A stretch of 64,000 nt of DNA, taken from positions 1 through 64,000 of the IMG/VR virus record IMGVR_UViG_3300048838_001252; one strand, 5' to 3'. A model generated the notes under the pieces. That model saw only the letters and a program-made list of their open reading frames with translations, ran no database searches and was not told the DNA's origin. Numbering within the stretch: the stretch's first letter is position 1; every line of letters starts with the position of its first letter. Source of the stretch: a virus. This document shows, piece after piece, positions 52,427 to 60,233 of this stretch. The translations under genes were made by a program, and so were the position numbers.

Positions 52427-54478
52427 TTATTTCTTTTTCTTATCTAATCCATCAAATAACCATGAATGTGCAAGATATGGATTCATCGATGATGGACTAT
52501 TGGGGGAAATCATTGGTTTATTTTTTATGTCTTGTTTTCTTCCTATTTCAGAAATATCGTTATTGGTAATGATGGCATTAAGCATTTTTTCAGTAACACC
52601 CTTACTTTGCTTAAATCTTGCCATATCAAAATTCAAAACATATAATCCAATTGACAATCCCATTATACTATCATCGTGAAAACTACGTTTATGGTCAGCC
52701 ACACGATTTCCGGGAATCGTGACGAATGTTTTTAATTCATTCAATAATCTTACTGACCTAATAATCACGTCTTCCAAATGCACTGCTCTTTGCATTTCAA
52801 GAAGCACCGAAGCACGGTTATTTCCAATAAAGAATCCGGGAATCAGGTCAACATTTACGACAGAACCATCTGCCATTGTTTTCTGACCCTTTTTAATATA
52901 TCCTTGTAACCTATCTCTTGAAGGTTTATGTGTAACTTCTGCAAAGTGAACACTATCGTACCCAAATTCAAGTAATTTTTCCACGCTTTGCACACCATAA
53001 CCACCAGTTATATCAACAACCGCATATGCATTATTATATCGTTTTCCATATTGATATGCAATTTCTGCAAGCATTTGTGGTGTTACTTTTCCATAGTATT
53101 CCGCAACCTGTTCAACTTTATGTCTTCTGATTTTAACTTTTTTTATTTTATCGCCCTTTTTAATAACCTTTTCTTCAATTACTTCAACAGTTTTCAACAT
53201 ATTCAATGTTGAATTGTCATCACCGTGTCCCGGAGACGCATCGAGTGCTATAATGTAATCTTCTCCCGGTAATGGGTCTTCAAAAATCCACATATTTAAG
53301 TCGGTGTATTCTTGACGAATAGGTGTACGTACTTCATTTTCCTGAATACGTTTAAGATATTCTTCAGCGATAAAGTTATCACCAGAACCCAAGAATGAAC
53401 ATAAAAGTTCTTGCGCAATTTTACGCATATCTCCGTTTGCATCTCTAACTTGTTCTTCAAACCAAGGACTGCTGGCTTCCCAACCGTCTTCCATCATTTG
53501 AATTCTGGTTTTTTTATCCCAATTTTGGTCAATTAATTTCTTTTCGTTTTCTTTACCTTTATTTTTCAACCAGCACAAATCTTTATTATATCTTGGGTCA
53601 TTATACCACCATAGTTCAACCGCTTTAAAGTTATTTTCGTTTCTTCGTGCACCATCAAATGTTTTGTAGAATACTGCATCAAGACCGGAAGGAGTACTAA
53701 CCATAATCGCAGCACCACCAGTTTGAAGTGTTGGTTTCGCTGCAGTCCAGAATTTATCTCCCTTTTCTGTCCATGCAGTTTCGTCCCAGAAAATAAGTGT
53801 TGGTGTCATACCACGAAGACCTTTAGAAGAGAAAGCACCTAATCTTGAATTATTATCGTAAATTTTTAATTTTTGTGTGTCCTTGAAATTACCAACAGCT
53901 TCTCTACCAGTTTTTGGTCTAAGCCAATCCGGGCAACCTTCAATAAATAAAACCACATCACTCATAATTTCATCACGTGCGGTTTCAAGTTTATCTGCAA
54001 CAATTGCAACCTGTCTGTTCGGGTTGAACATCACATACCATGCTATATATGCACAAGTTGTCGTGGATATACCTGCCTGACGATATTTGTTGGCAACCAC
54101 AAATCTATTATCTCGATATGTTTGGATTAATTCTTTCTGAAAATCAAAAAGTTTGAATGGTACAATCATACCAGCCATACCCTGTGTCTGGTCAAAAATT
54201 GTTAAATATGTCTCAATAAAATATACGGGGTCTGTTGCACACCTAATGATTTCCTGCTTTTGTTCTGTGATTGTTAATTCACTGGCTCTCTTAGCAATAC
54301 CGTCTTTAGTAACAACAATTGGTTCAATCTTAGCAGATTGTTTTCTGAGTTCTGCAGCTAATTTCCTAATCTGTTCCTTTTCTTTTTCCCTCTGAACATC
54401 AATGGGTATTACTGGAACGTGTTCTGGAAATATATCTTCGATTTCTTTCTTTTCAACCTTTTCTTTATCAGTACTCAT
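52427..54478 (-). CDS. terL: Terminase large subunit, gp17-like
   Basis: A 683-residue packaging motor. ATPase domain: adenine-binding FKLFDFQKELIQTY; a deviant Walker A KYRQAGISTTT (residues 131-141) with Ile where the P-loop lysine usually stands; Walker B TLIFWDE (227-233); coupling motif STPSG near 260. Nuclease domain: IIALDASPG (D412), VVDITGGYG, and a final HDDSIMGLSIGLYVL. Similar Arg-Gln-x-Gly terminase P-loops occur in other phages, with a nearby Lys or Arg thought to substitute. No small terminase was seen in the window. Confidence 0.93.
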   Translation of the reverse strand: MSTDKEKVEKKEIEDIFPEHVPVIPIDVQREKEKEQIRKLAAELRKQSAKIEPIVVTKDGIAKRASELTITEQKQEIIRCATDPVYFIETYLTIFDQTQGMAGMIVPFKLFDFQKELIQTYRDNRFVVANKYRQAGISTTTCAYIAWYVMFNPNRQVAIVADKLETARDEIMSDVVLFIEGCPDWLRPKTGREAVGNFKDTQKLKIYDNNSRLGAFSSKGLRGMTPTLIFWDETAWTEKGDKFWTAAKPTLQTGGAAIMVSTPSGLDAVFYKTFDGARRNENNFKAVELWWYNDPRYNKDLCWLKNKGKENEKKLIDQNWDKKTRIQMMEDGWEASSPWFEEQVRDANGDMRKIAQELLCSFLGSGDNFIAEEYLKRIQENEVRTPIRQEYTDLNMWIFEDPLPGEDYIIALDASPGHGDDNSTLNMLKTVEVIEEKVIKKGDKIKKVKIRRHKVEQVAEYYGKVTPQMLAEIAYQYGKRYNNAYAVVDITGGYGVQSVEKLLEFGYDSVHFAEVTHKPSRDRLQGYIKKGQKTMADGSVVNVDLIPGFFIGNNRASVLLEMQRAVHLEDVIIRSVRLLNELKTFVTIPGNRVADHKRSFHDDSIMGLSIGLYVLNFDMARFKQSKGVTEKMLNAIITNNDISEIGRKQDIKNKPMISPNSPSSMNPYLAHSWLFDGLDKKKK

Positions 54479-54494
54479 TTATAATATTTTATAA

Positions 54495-54503
54495 ATAAAT
54501 ACT
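54495..54503 (-). promoter_or_regulatory. Late-promoter element of the terminase gene
   Basis: AGTATTTAT on the minus strand, 16 nt before the ATG at 54478. Confidence 0.7.
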
Positions 54504-54514
54504 TTCCAGTATAA

Positions 54515-54665
54515 AAACCGCAGAGCACGGTATGAATCTGGTCATATCGTGCTCCGAAACCTTTTCTCCCTAATCTGGTGAGATAGGCAATTTAAATTTG
54601 CAGGAAACGTATAATGTCTTGATTTACGATTCCCGATTTCCTTCTTCCAAATGGAAAGATGAACT
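54515..54665 (-). ncRNA. Candidate small late RNA upstream of the terminase gene
   Basis: About 190 non-coding bases in an otherwise packed region. On the minus strand a late element (54681-54673) would start a transcript that has no open frame of note, contains short stems (CCTA with TAGG; GCAA with TTGC) and ends in a 13-position hairpin (54554-54523) followed by GCGGTTTTTAT, like a terminator. The terminase promoter follows directly. The unit promoter - short body - terminator is what one would expect of a small RNA gene. It may instead be a plain leader; the hairpin pairs slightly better when read on the plus strand. Confidence 0.4.
54523..54554. terminator. Hairpin between candidate RNA and terminase promoter
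   Basis: GAGCACGGTATGA, ATCTGG, TCATATCGTGCTC on the plus strand (one G-T pair; an A-C mismatch on the minus strand), followed on the minus strand by a T-rich run. Confidence 0.5.
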
Positions 54666-54672
54666 TAAAAAT

Positions 54673-54681
54673 ATAAATACT
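54673..54681 (-). promoter_or_regulatory. Late-promoter element without a coding gene directly behind it
   Basis: AGTATTTAT followed by AT on the minus strand; overlaps the stop codon of the 54680 gene and faces the 190-bp gap. Confidence 0.6.
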
Positions 54682-55165
54682 ATATTTTTAATGAAGAAAC
54701 CTCAACAAATTCATTATCTTTTGCAATAATTTTTCTTGAGTTCAACATTTCTTTTATTTTTGCAAGTGTTATTCCGTAGTGGAAAACTAATAATGGCGTG
54801 TCATCGTCTTCATTTTCAAACATTTTCTGATAATCACTATAGCCATTAGTATCATCTTCTGGTGGTGGAATTTCGTATGCTAAAGCATGAATTGTGTGAT
54901 AACCATGCATATATTCTCTATCTACTGCTTCGTGCAGACAAAATAAATCAAATGTGCTGGTTTTTAAGTTATAAATTGAATTGATGAATTCTTCTGTTGG
55001 GGGCATTGCATTGTCGCAAGCAGGAGACATATCCCAACACCAACCTTCAATATCGATATTTGATGGGTCAAATGAAAAAATAAATTCAAACAACCCTTCG
55101 CCTTTTGCGTTATAACCAATTTTATTTACGTAAATTAGTTTTAACTTTTTATCGTCATTCTCCAT
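54680..55165 (-). CDS. Hypothetical protein, 161 aa
   Basis: Acidic alpha/beta protein with FEFIFSFDPSNIDIEGWCWD and a central FCLHEAVDREYMHGYHTIHA segment; several His and Cys residues could bind metal, but no family is recognised. It is a single late gene (element 15 nt upstream) whose stop lies in the next late element. Confidence 0.65.
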   Translation of the reverse strand: MENDDKKLKLIYVNKIGYNAKGEGLFEFIFSFDPSNIDIEGWCWDMSPACDNAMPPTEEFINSIYNLKTSTFDLFCLHEAVDREYMHGYHTIHALAYEIPPPEDDTNGYSDYQKMFENEDDDTPLLVFHYGITLAKIKEMLNSRKIIAKDNEFVEVSSLKI

Positions 55166-55180
55166 ATTATCTTTATTGAT

Positions 55181-55189
55181 AAATACTGA
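55181..55189 (-). promoter_or_regulatory. Late-promoter element
   Basis: AGTATTTAT on the minus strand, 15 nt before the ATG at 55165. Confidence 0.7.
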
Positions 55190-55204
55190 GAATAATGAAA
55201 CGTT

Positions 55205-55591
55205 TTATTGGTTCGATAATAATATACCATAATCCTCAAATATAACAATATCAACAATTTTGAGTGAAAACAAATACATTTTAATCCTGTTGGCAAGTCT
55301 TTTTCCCCAATAAATTTTAAGGAATTGAAAGAGAATTGATGTAGAGAATAATGATATGCTAAACACCGGAAATTGATATAAAATGAGGGCAAAAATAATT
55401 AGTATCCAAGATATTATTTCTGATACCTTTTTTCTACTAAAAAAGACGTGTAAATCGGCTTCACGTTCTTCAATAAGAAGTCTCCTGTATTCAAAATCCC
55501 TTTTTGCCTCTGCAAGTTTTACCAGTTCAGCATTTCGGTTTTTACCACGTGAGATTCTCAGTGTTGTGTATGTTCTATTAATATTTTTCAT
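55205..55591 (-). CDS. Membrane protein with host-type promoter (cargo gene)
   Basis: A 128-residue basic protein: a charged N-terminal helix (EYRRLLIEEREADLHVFF), then two hydrophobic segments (about residues 58-90: SWILIIFALILYQF and SISLFSTSILFQFL) and a basic tail. It lacks a late element and has instead the host-type promoter shared with the lipoprotein gene at 25812. It is flanked by late virion units. A role in altering the infected cell membrane is inference; no family recognised. Confidence 0.65.
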   Translation of the reverse strand: MKNINRTYTTLRISRGKNRNAELVKLAEAKRDFEYRRLLIEEREADLHVFFSRKKVSEIISWILIIFALILYQFPVFSISLFSTSILFQFLKIYWGKRLANRIKMYLFSLKIVDIVIFEDYGILLSNQ

Positions 55592-55597
55592 AAAGAC

Positions 55598-55630
55598 TTA
55601 TACGTAAAGAGAAAAAAAATGTTACAAAAA
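55598..55630 (-). promoter_or_regulatory. Host-type promoter of the membrane protein gene (paired with 26308-26340)
   Basis: Minus strand TTTTTTGTAACATTTTT, then TTACGTATAAG, with the same 18-nt spacing as at 26308. It starts within the T tract of the preceding terminator. Confidence 0.6.
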
Positions 55631-55655
55631 AACCGGACTTTTTTGCCCGGTTTTT
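55628..55655 (-). terminator. Terminator of the 801-residue head protein gene
   Basis: Minus strand AAAAACCGG, a 10-nt loop, CCGGTTTTTTT, 6 nt past the stop; its T run becomes the -33 region of the next promoter. Confidence 0.75.
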
Positions 55656-55661
55656 ATTTTT

Positions 55662-58067
55662 TTAAGTACCTAATCTACTTCTGCCTCTCGCAAAATCACT
55701 TGGTCCTCCAACCTCACTATGGTCTACTGGAATGTATTCCACAAAATTGTTTTTTCCAATCTTTAATTTACCCAAACCACTTGGGTCTGCTGCTGCTTGT
55801 TGTAGAATTACTAATTTATTTTCTGCTGGTGTTCTTGAGAGATATCTTTCAATACCACCTTCGAAATCAATTTTAAATGTTTTATTAAGCCAATGATTTA
55901 ATTCGTGTGGCTCTTCAACAGATAGTGAAGGTAAAACTGCTTTTAAGTCTTTTTGTTTTTTTAATCTACCTTCTGCCCATTGAGATGCTTTACCCATCCA
56001 ATCGGTAATACCTTCATCTACAACTTCATCTTTTTTTTTAGACACAACAGATTCATATAGACCAAACTGTTCGTCAATTATTTTATCGAGTCTTTTAAGT
56101 GTATCAGATTTTTTATCTTCGTTAAGACTTGCTTTTTTCAAACCAGCTTTAACTTCAAGACGTTCACGAATGTATTTTCTAATCTTTTTTTCTGATTCAC
56201 TCATTGTAACATTAACAGTTTTATTCTGAGCATCGACATTTACATCAACTCCTGTTGTTGGAGCACCTGCAGGTTTAACTGTATCTACACCAAGTGTTTG
56301 TGAATCTGGGGCGAAACCGATTTCAGGCGTACCTTCATCGTCAATTTCTTCAGCACCGTCTTCCATTAATGCATTTGGTTGAACTTCAACACCTGCCGGG
56401 TCAACACCTTCTGCAGCAAATTTACTTAAATTAGCAGTACCAGCTTTACTTCCAAGTTGATTTTGAATAGTTGCTAAAATACTTCTAACATTAACTGGTT
56501 GTTTTCCGGCTTTTTCTAATCTTGTATTTAATGCAGCAATTTGTTTACCCAAACTTGCAGCAACGGTTTCAAGTTTTTTTATTTCCCCCGGTACTTCACC
56601 TGTATGATATGCTTGTTTTACGTCAGTAGCGTATTGTCCTACTGCTTGTCCTGCCTTTTGTGCAGCACCCGCAACAGCACCACCTACTTTTTGTGCAGCA
56701 CCTGCAACAGCCTGTCCTGCCTTCTGAGCACCTGCTTTAATATCACCACCTACTTTTCCAAATGCTTGTTTCATACCGCCCCAAAGTTCATCAATTTGTG
56801 CAGCTTTATCTTCCTCACTTGCTTCACTTAATGAGTTAACCATTGGTTCTAATTGACTTGCGTATTCGTCATGTCCATAATCACCTTTTAATTTATCCAT
56901 GATTTCCGGTGTGATAAACAATGCAACTGCTTTGAAATCGCCATCATTCTGACCTTCACCATGTGCGTTTGCATAGCCACTAACCAAGTTAGCCATTTCT
57001 TCTTCACCACATTCCATAATTGATTCTCTGGTATAGCCACGTGATTCTGCGTACATTCCAAAGCTACCACATTCTGAACATTTTGCTTCTTCAACTTCTT
57101 CAGGTTCGTCAACAGACATATCATCACCAACTTCAATATCTTCGATATCTTCATCAGGAACAACCTTTAAAATTTTATCTGCCATTGCTTTTCTGTCTTC
57201 AATTTCTACTTCATCAAACTTGTCTTTAAATGCAGTAAGAAATGAATTTACATATGATTTAACCTGTGCAGGTTCTAATTCTGTTTTTCTGATTTTATTT
57301 GTTAATTTACCGAGACCCTTTTCAATTTCGGTTGTGGTAAGGTCTTTTTCTTCTGCGGGTGCAGCATCGCCTTCTCCACCTTCTGGTTCTTCTTCGCCAC
57401 CCATTTCTGCTGGCATTTCTTCTCCACCTTCTGGTTCTTCTTCGCCACCCATTTCTGCTGGCATTTCTTCTCCACCTTCTTCGCTACCCATGTCGGCAGG
57501 TAATTCTTCACCACCTTCGGGTGCAGGTTCATCAACAGGCATTTCTTCGCCACCCATTTCTGCTGGCATTTCTTCATCACCCATTGGTTCTCCACTAAAA
57601 TCAGGTTCTGGTTCGGCAGGAACTTCAGTTGCAGCAGTTGCAGCTTCCAAGTCACCTACTTTACTTGCAGCCATTTCAATTTCTTCACCAGCTTTGTCTT
57701 CATGAAGTTTTTGTTTTTTACTGCCAGTTTTACTTGGTTTCAATGTGACTGCCTCATTAATAACTTGAAACAACATGTTTCTTTGTTTATCAGCTTCAGC
57801 CAATGATTTGTATTGGTGTTTTGTAATGTTTTCTAAACCACCTATATATGCGAAATCAGATACGTTTGGGTCTTGTTTTAAACCACCCTTTTTAACAAAA
57901 TATTGGTGATTTTCTTTCACAATTCCATAAGCAACTCCATCTGCTGCTCTTTTGTAATCTATTAAAGTACCCAAATTACGAGTAGATTCTTTTATTGTGG
58001 GTTTCTTTACTTCTGCTAATTGCTGAAGCCTTTGGTAAAACGCTTCTTGTGAATTATGTTTCTTCAT
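55662..58067 (-). CDS. Large acidic head/prohead-core protein, 801 aa
   Basis: Helical and acidic overall. Residues about 145-235 are Glu/Gly/Pro/Met repeats (GGEEMPAEMGGEEEPEGGEE); about 445-490 is an Ala/Gly/Lys helix (GAQKAGQAVAGAAQKVGGAV). Several likely prohead protease sites occur (for example SLNEDK). The C-terminus is more globular. No T4 counterpart is recognised, but composition and position beside portal and terminase suggest an internal head or core protein. Its late element is 41 nt upstream. Confidence 0.6.
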   Translation of the reverse strand: MKKHNSQEAFYQRLQQLAEVKKPTIKESTRNLGTLIDYKRAADGVAYGIVKENHQYFVKKGGLKQDPNVSDFAYIGGLENITKHQYKSLAEADKQRNMLFQVINEAVTLKPSKTGSKKQKLHEDKAGEEIEMAASKVGDLEAATAATEVPAEPEPDFSGEPMGDEEMPAEMGGEEMPVDEPAPEGGEELPADMGSEEGGEEMPAEMGGEEEPEGGEEMPAEMGGEEEPEGGEGDAAPAEEKDLTTTEIEKGLGKLTNKIRKTELEPAQVKSYVNSFLTAFKDKFDEVEIEDRKAMADKILKVVPDEDIEDIEVGDDMSVDEPEEVEEAKCSECGSFGMYAESRGYTRESIMECGEEEMANLVSGYANAHGEGQNDGDFKAVALFITPEIMDKLKGDYGHDEYASQLEPMVNSLSEASEEDKAAQIDELWGGMKQAFGKVGGDIKAGAQKAGQAVAGAAQKVGGAVAGAAQKAGQAVGQYATDVKQAYHTGEVPGEIKKLETVAASLGKQIAALNTRLEKAGKQPVNVRSILATIQNQLGSKAGTANLSKFAAEGVDPAGVEVQPNALMEDGAEEIDDEGTPEIGFAPDSQTLGVDTVKPAGAPTTGVDVNVDAQNKTVNVTMSESEKKIRKYIRERLEVKAGLKKASLNEDKKSDTLKRLDKIIDEQFGLYESVVSKKKDEVVDEGITDWMGKASQWAEGRLKKQKDLKAVLPSLSVEEPHELNHWLNKTFKIDFEGGIERYLSRTPAENKLVILQQAAADPSGLGKLKIGKNNFVEYIPVDHSEVGGPSDFARGRSRLGT
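57373..57480 (-). repeat. 48-bp tandem repeat in the acidic head protein gene
   Basis: Two exact 48-nt copies (57373-57420, 57421-57468) plus a 12-nt partial third. Each encodes 16 residues, GGEEEPEGGEEMPAEM in one phase. Exact identity suggests recent expansion. Confidence 0.85.
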
Positions 58068-58108
58068 TTTTATATTTTTTTATGCCTATAATTTAGTTAC
58101 ATTTTTTT

Positions 58109-58117
58109 ATAAATACT
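58109..58117 (-). promoter_or_regulatory. Late-promoter element
   Basis: AGTATTTAT on the minus strand, 41 nt before the ATG at 58067. Confidence 0.65.
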
Positions 58118-58143
58118 TAATTAAGAACAAAAAAATGGAAATG

Positions 58144-58392
58144 TTAAATTATTTCCCATTTTTCATTGATAATTTTATGTTTGACAAGCATTTCTTGAAC
58201 TCTCGGTGTGATTAAATTCCTTCTACGAAAATCGTCAATTATCGACTGGTTCGCTTTTTTTTCTGAAACGTTCTCATTTAAAAACTTAGCGTTTTTATGA
58301 AGACTTTCAATAACAGAATAGAAAATCTTTTCCGCTTTCTTCTTTTCTACGAATTCATCTAATTGCTTGCGTGTAACGATTATTCTCTTCAT
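58144..58392 (-). CDS. Small helical protein of the head-protein operon, 82 aa
   Basis: Basic, helical (MKRIIVTRKQLDEFVEKKKA, then FYSVIESLHKNAKFLNENVSE). FLNEN includes an LxE-type site, hinting at processing during head maturation as in its neighbours, though its leader differs. It overlaps the nucleotidyltransferase-like gene by four bases. Confidence 0.6.
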   Translation of the reverse strand: MKRIIVTRKQLDEFVEKKKAEKIFYSVIESLHKNAKFLNENVSEKKANQSIIDDFRRRNLITPRVQEMLVKHKIINEKWEII

Positions 58393-59393
58393 GTTAAAAA
58401 TTCATTTAAACTCAATTCTTTGGTTAAATAGTCGTTCTTGATTTCAACCATTCTACCAAGATACCCGGTATTCCTTAATATTTTAAATACGAGATTTTCT
58501 GTTGAAAATTCTCCACCCGTATCAAGTCCGGTTTGTCTATATTTTTTTATTTTATTTTTTAATGCCTCATGCCTTTTTATAAAGTCTTTTTGGGTAATGT
58601 GACTTTCCAAATCTTCAATAGCATTCATTAAGTCTGCTGCCTTCAACTGTACGTCTGCAGTATCAATGTTGACAATTTTTTTTGTTGGTTTTCTAAGCCA
58701 TTCGTCTTTAATTAAAGAATATGTTCCAGATGAATGATGTGGTTCTGCGCTATCTTGAAAATACATTTCAACATCATGTCCTTTTATCTGGATTGGTAAT
58801 TTCTCTGCCCATAACTGTTTTTTCATTTTAAAGAAATCACCAACAAAATCCTTATTCTCTGAAATCTGATTAAAATCCAATATAACATGAACATCTAAAT
58901 CAGAATTCTCATTATAATTATAGTTGGACATACTACCAGTTAAAATTATGTCGTTGAATTTAAGATTTTCTGCATCACAAAATTCAATAAACCTTTTGGC
59001 GTTCATTAATAATGATTTCCTGACTTCAGTTTTCATTTTTTCATCGGATTCCCAGATAAGTGGACATAGTGTGTCATGCATTTGAATTGAAGACACGTCA
59101 ACAACATCTGGTTCAACAATTTCTTTTAAAATATCTGAAACATTATTTCTCGACCAGAATTTACATGACCAATAACGTGGAGTTGTTTTATCTTTGGCAG
59201 TGTCACACTTATGACGAGCACGAAAACTTTTACGTCTTTCTGGGTCATCACGTTTAATCTCCATATTAGGGTCACCAAAATTAACCTTTTTAACGTTATC
59301 TGTGCTTGGGTCTTTAACAAAGACCTTATACTTTTTAACGTCACCCTTCGTAGGTTTATTTAATTCGACACTATTTCCTTGATATTCTGCCAT
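58389..59393 (-). CDS. Nucleotidyltransferase-fold protein with phage structural N-terminus
   Basis: A 334-residue protein in two parts. Residues 35-80 form a conserved phage motif (FGDPNMEIKRDDPERRKSFR, then ARHKCD...PRYWSCKFW) seen in many phage virion-associated proteins. Residues 150-212 are a polymerase-beta-type nucleotidyltransferase: LTGSMSNYNYNENSDLDVHV gives G153-S154 and D165/D167, and HDVEMYF supplies the third acid (E209). All three metal ligands are present, so it may be active, adding a nucleotide to an RNA, protein or small molecule. It lies in a head-protein operon, so it could be packaged and injected. Confidence 0.7.
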   Translation of the reverse strand: MAEYQGNSVELNKPTKGDVKKYKVFVKDPSTDNVKKVNFGDPNMEIKRDDPERRKSFRARHKCDTAKDKTTPRYWSCKFWSRNNVSDILKEIVEPDVVDVSSIQMHDTLCPLIWESDEKMKTEVRKSLLMNAKRFIEFCDAENLKFNDIILTGSMSNYNYNENSDLDVHVILDFNQISENKDFVGDFFKMKKQLWAEKLPIQIKGHDVEMYFQDSAEPHHSSGTYSLIKDEWLRKPTKKIVNIDTADVQLKAADLMNAIEDLESHITQKDFIKRHEALKNKIKKYRQTGLDTGGEFSTENLVFKILRNTGYLGRMVEIKNDYLTKELSLNEFLT

Positions 59394-59408
59394 AATATTC
59401 TTTTCAAT

Positions 59409-59753
59409 TTAATTAATATATGTGGTTAATTCGTATTTACCACTTTCCATTCGATAAATTATAATTTGTAGTGCTTTTCTCTGCTCCTTACCGTCTTTAT
59501 ATATCGCAATACTACCACGTTTAGTTTCACCATATCCAACACCACCAGTACCAAATTGATTAAATAATTCGTCATTGTCAACAGTAAATCCTCTACTTTC
59601 AGCCATTTGAACTGCTGCTTCAAGTGCTGCGCTTAATGTTTCAAAATATGTTTCTGGTTTAAATGTTGAAATTTCATTTAAATTATCTTTAAATGATTTA
59701 TCAACTTTTGACATAACCTCAAAAAGTCTCTGTTTATTATCAACTTTTTTCAT
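59409..59753 (-). CDS. Putative internal head protein with LNE-type leader, 114 aa
   Basis: The leader NKQRLFEVMSKVDKSFKDNLNE (residues 6-27, given here in part: RLFEVM...NLNE) is shared with the next two upstream genes and ends in an (L/I)xE prohead protease site. The mature part has FGTGGVGYGETKRGSIAIY and ALQIIIYRMESGKYELTTYI, a small beta domain. By analogy with the T4 internal proteins, the leader may direct it into the prohead and then be removed. Function of the mature domain is unknown. Confidence 0.6.
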   Translation of the reverse strand: MKKVDNKQRLFEVMSKVDKSFKDNLNEISTFKPETYFETLSAALEAAVQMAESRGFTVDNDELFNQFGTGGVGYGETKRGSIAIYKDGKEQRKALQIIIYRMESGKYELTTYIN

Positions 59754-59770
59754 AAAGAATTTTTTAAACT

Positions 59771-60205
59771 TTATTTTCCAACTTTTGCAATATCAACAAC
59801 TGGAATTTTTGATTTTTTTTCTTCTTCGGCAGGTGCTTCATCATTTTCTTCAGCTTCTGGTTCGTCATCATCCATTTTACGACTTGAACCTTCTTCTTCG
59901 CCTTCTTTTTCTTCTTCTTCACCGTGCATCCAACCATAAACATCATTAAGATGCTCTTTAGCTATAACAATTTTATCTTGCACCCATGAAGGTAAATCAC
60001 CTTCAGGTAATCCTTCATATGCTTTTTTTGCTAAATCAACAAGTTCTTCTAATTTGGCTTTATATGATGCACCTTCTTTTCCGTGTTCCTGTGGTTCTAC
60101 AGAAATTTCTTCTTTTTCTTCAAACTCTTCATTTAAATTAGGTTTAAATGTTTTGTCGAGTCTACCCATGACTTCGAAAAGTCTTACTTTTGTATTTTTT
60201 TTCAT
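59771..60205 (-). CDS. Putative internal head protein with LNE-type leader, acidic, 144 aa
   Basis: Leader VRLFEVMGRLDKTFKPNLNE (residues 7-26) matches that of its neighbours. It continues with a helical domain (YKAKLEELVDLAKKAYEGLP, then DLPSWVQDKIVIAKEHLNDV) and a very acidic tail (EEEEKEGEEEGSS and on). First gene of the operon 60205 to 58144, with a late element 14 nt upstream. Confidence 0.65.
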   Translation of the reverse strand: MKKNTKVRLFEVMGRLDKTFKPNLNEEFEEKEEISVEPQEHGKEGASYKAKLEELVDLAKKAYEGLPEGDLPSWVQDKIVIAKEHLNDVYGWMHGEEEEKEGEEEGSSRKMDDDEPEAEENDEAPAEEEKKSKIPVVDIAKVGK

Positions 60206-60219
60206 GTTTTTATTTTTCT

Positions 60220-60228
60220 ATAAATACT
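60220..60228 (-). promoter_or_regulatory. Late-promoter element of the internal-protein operon
   Basis: AGTATTTAT followed by A on the minus strand, 14 nt before the ATG at 60205. Confidence 0.7.
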
Positions 60229-60233
60229 TATAA

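Noticed and set aside
54523-54554. Possible tRNA-like structure in the gap upstream of terminase.
   Set aside because: One long hairpin is present but no D, anticodon and T arms in the right order; treated as terminator or part of a small RNA.
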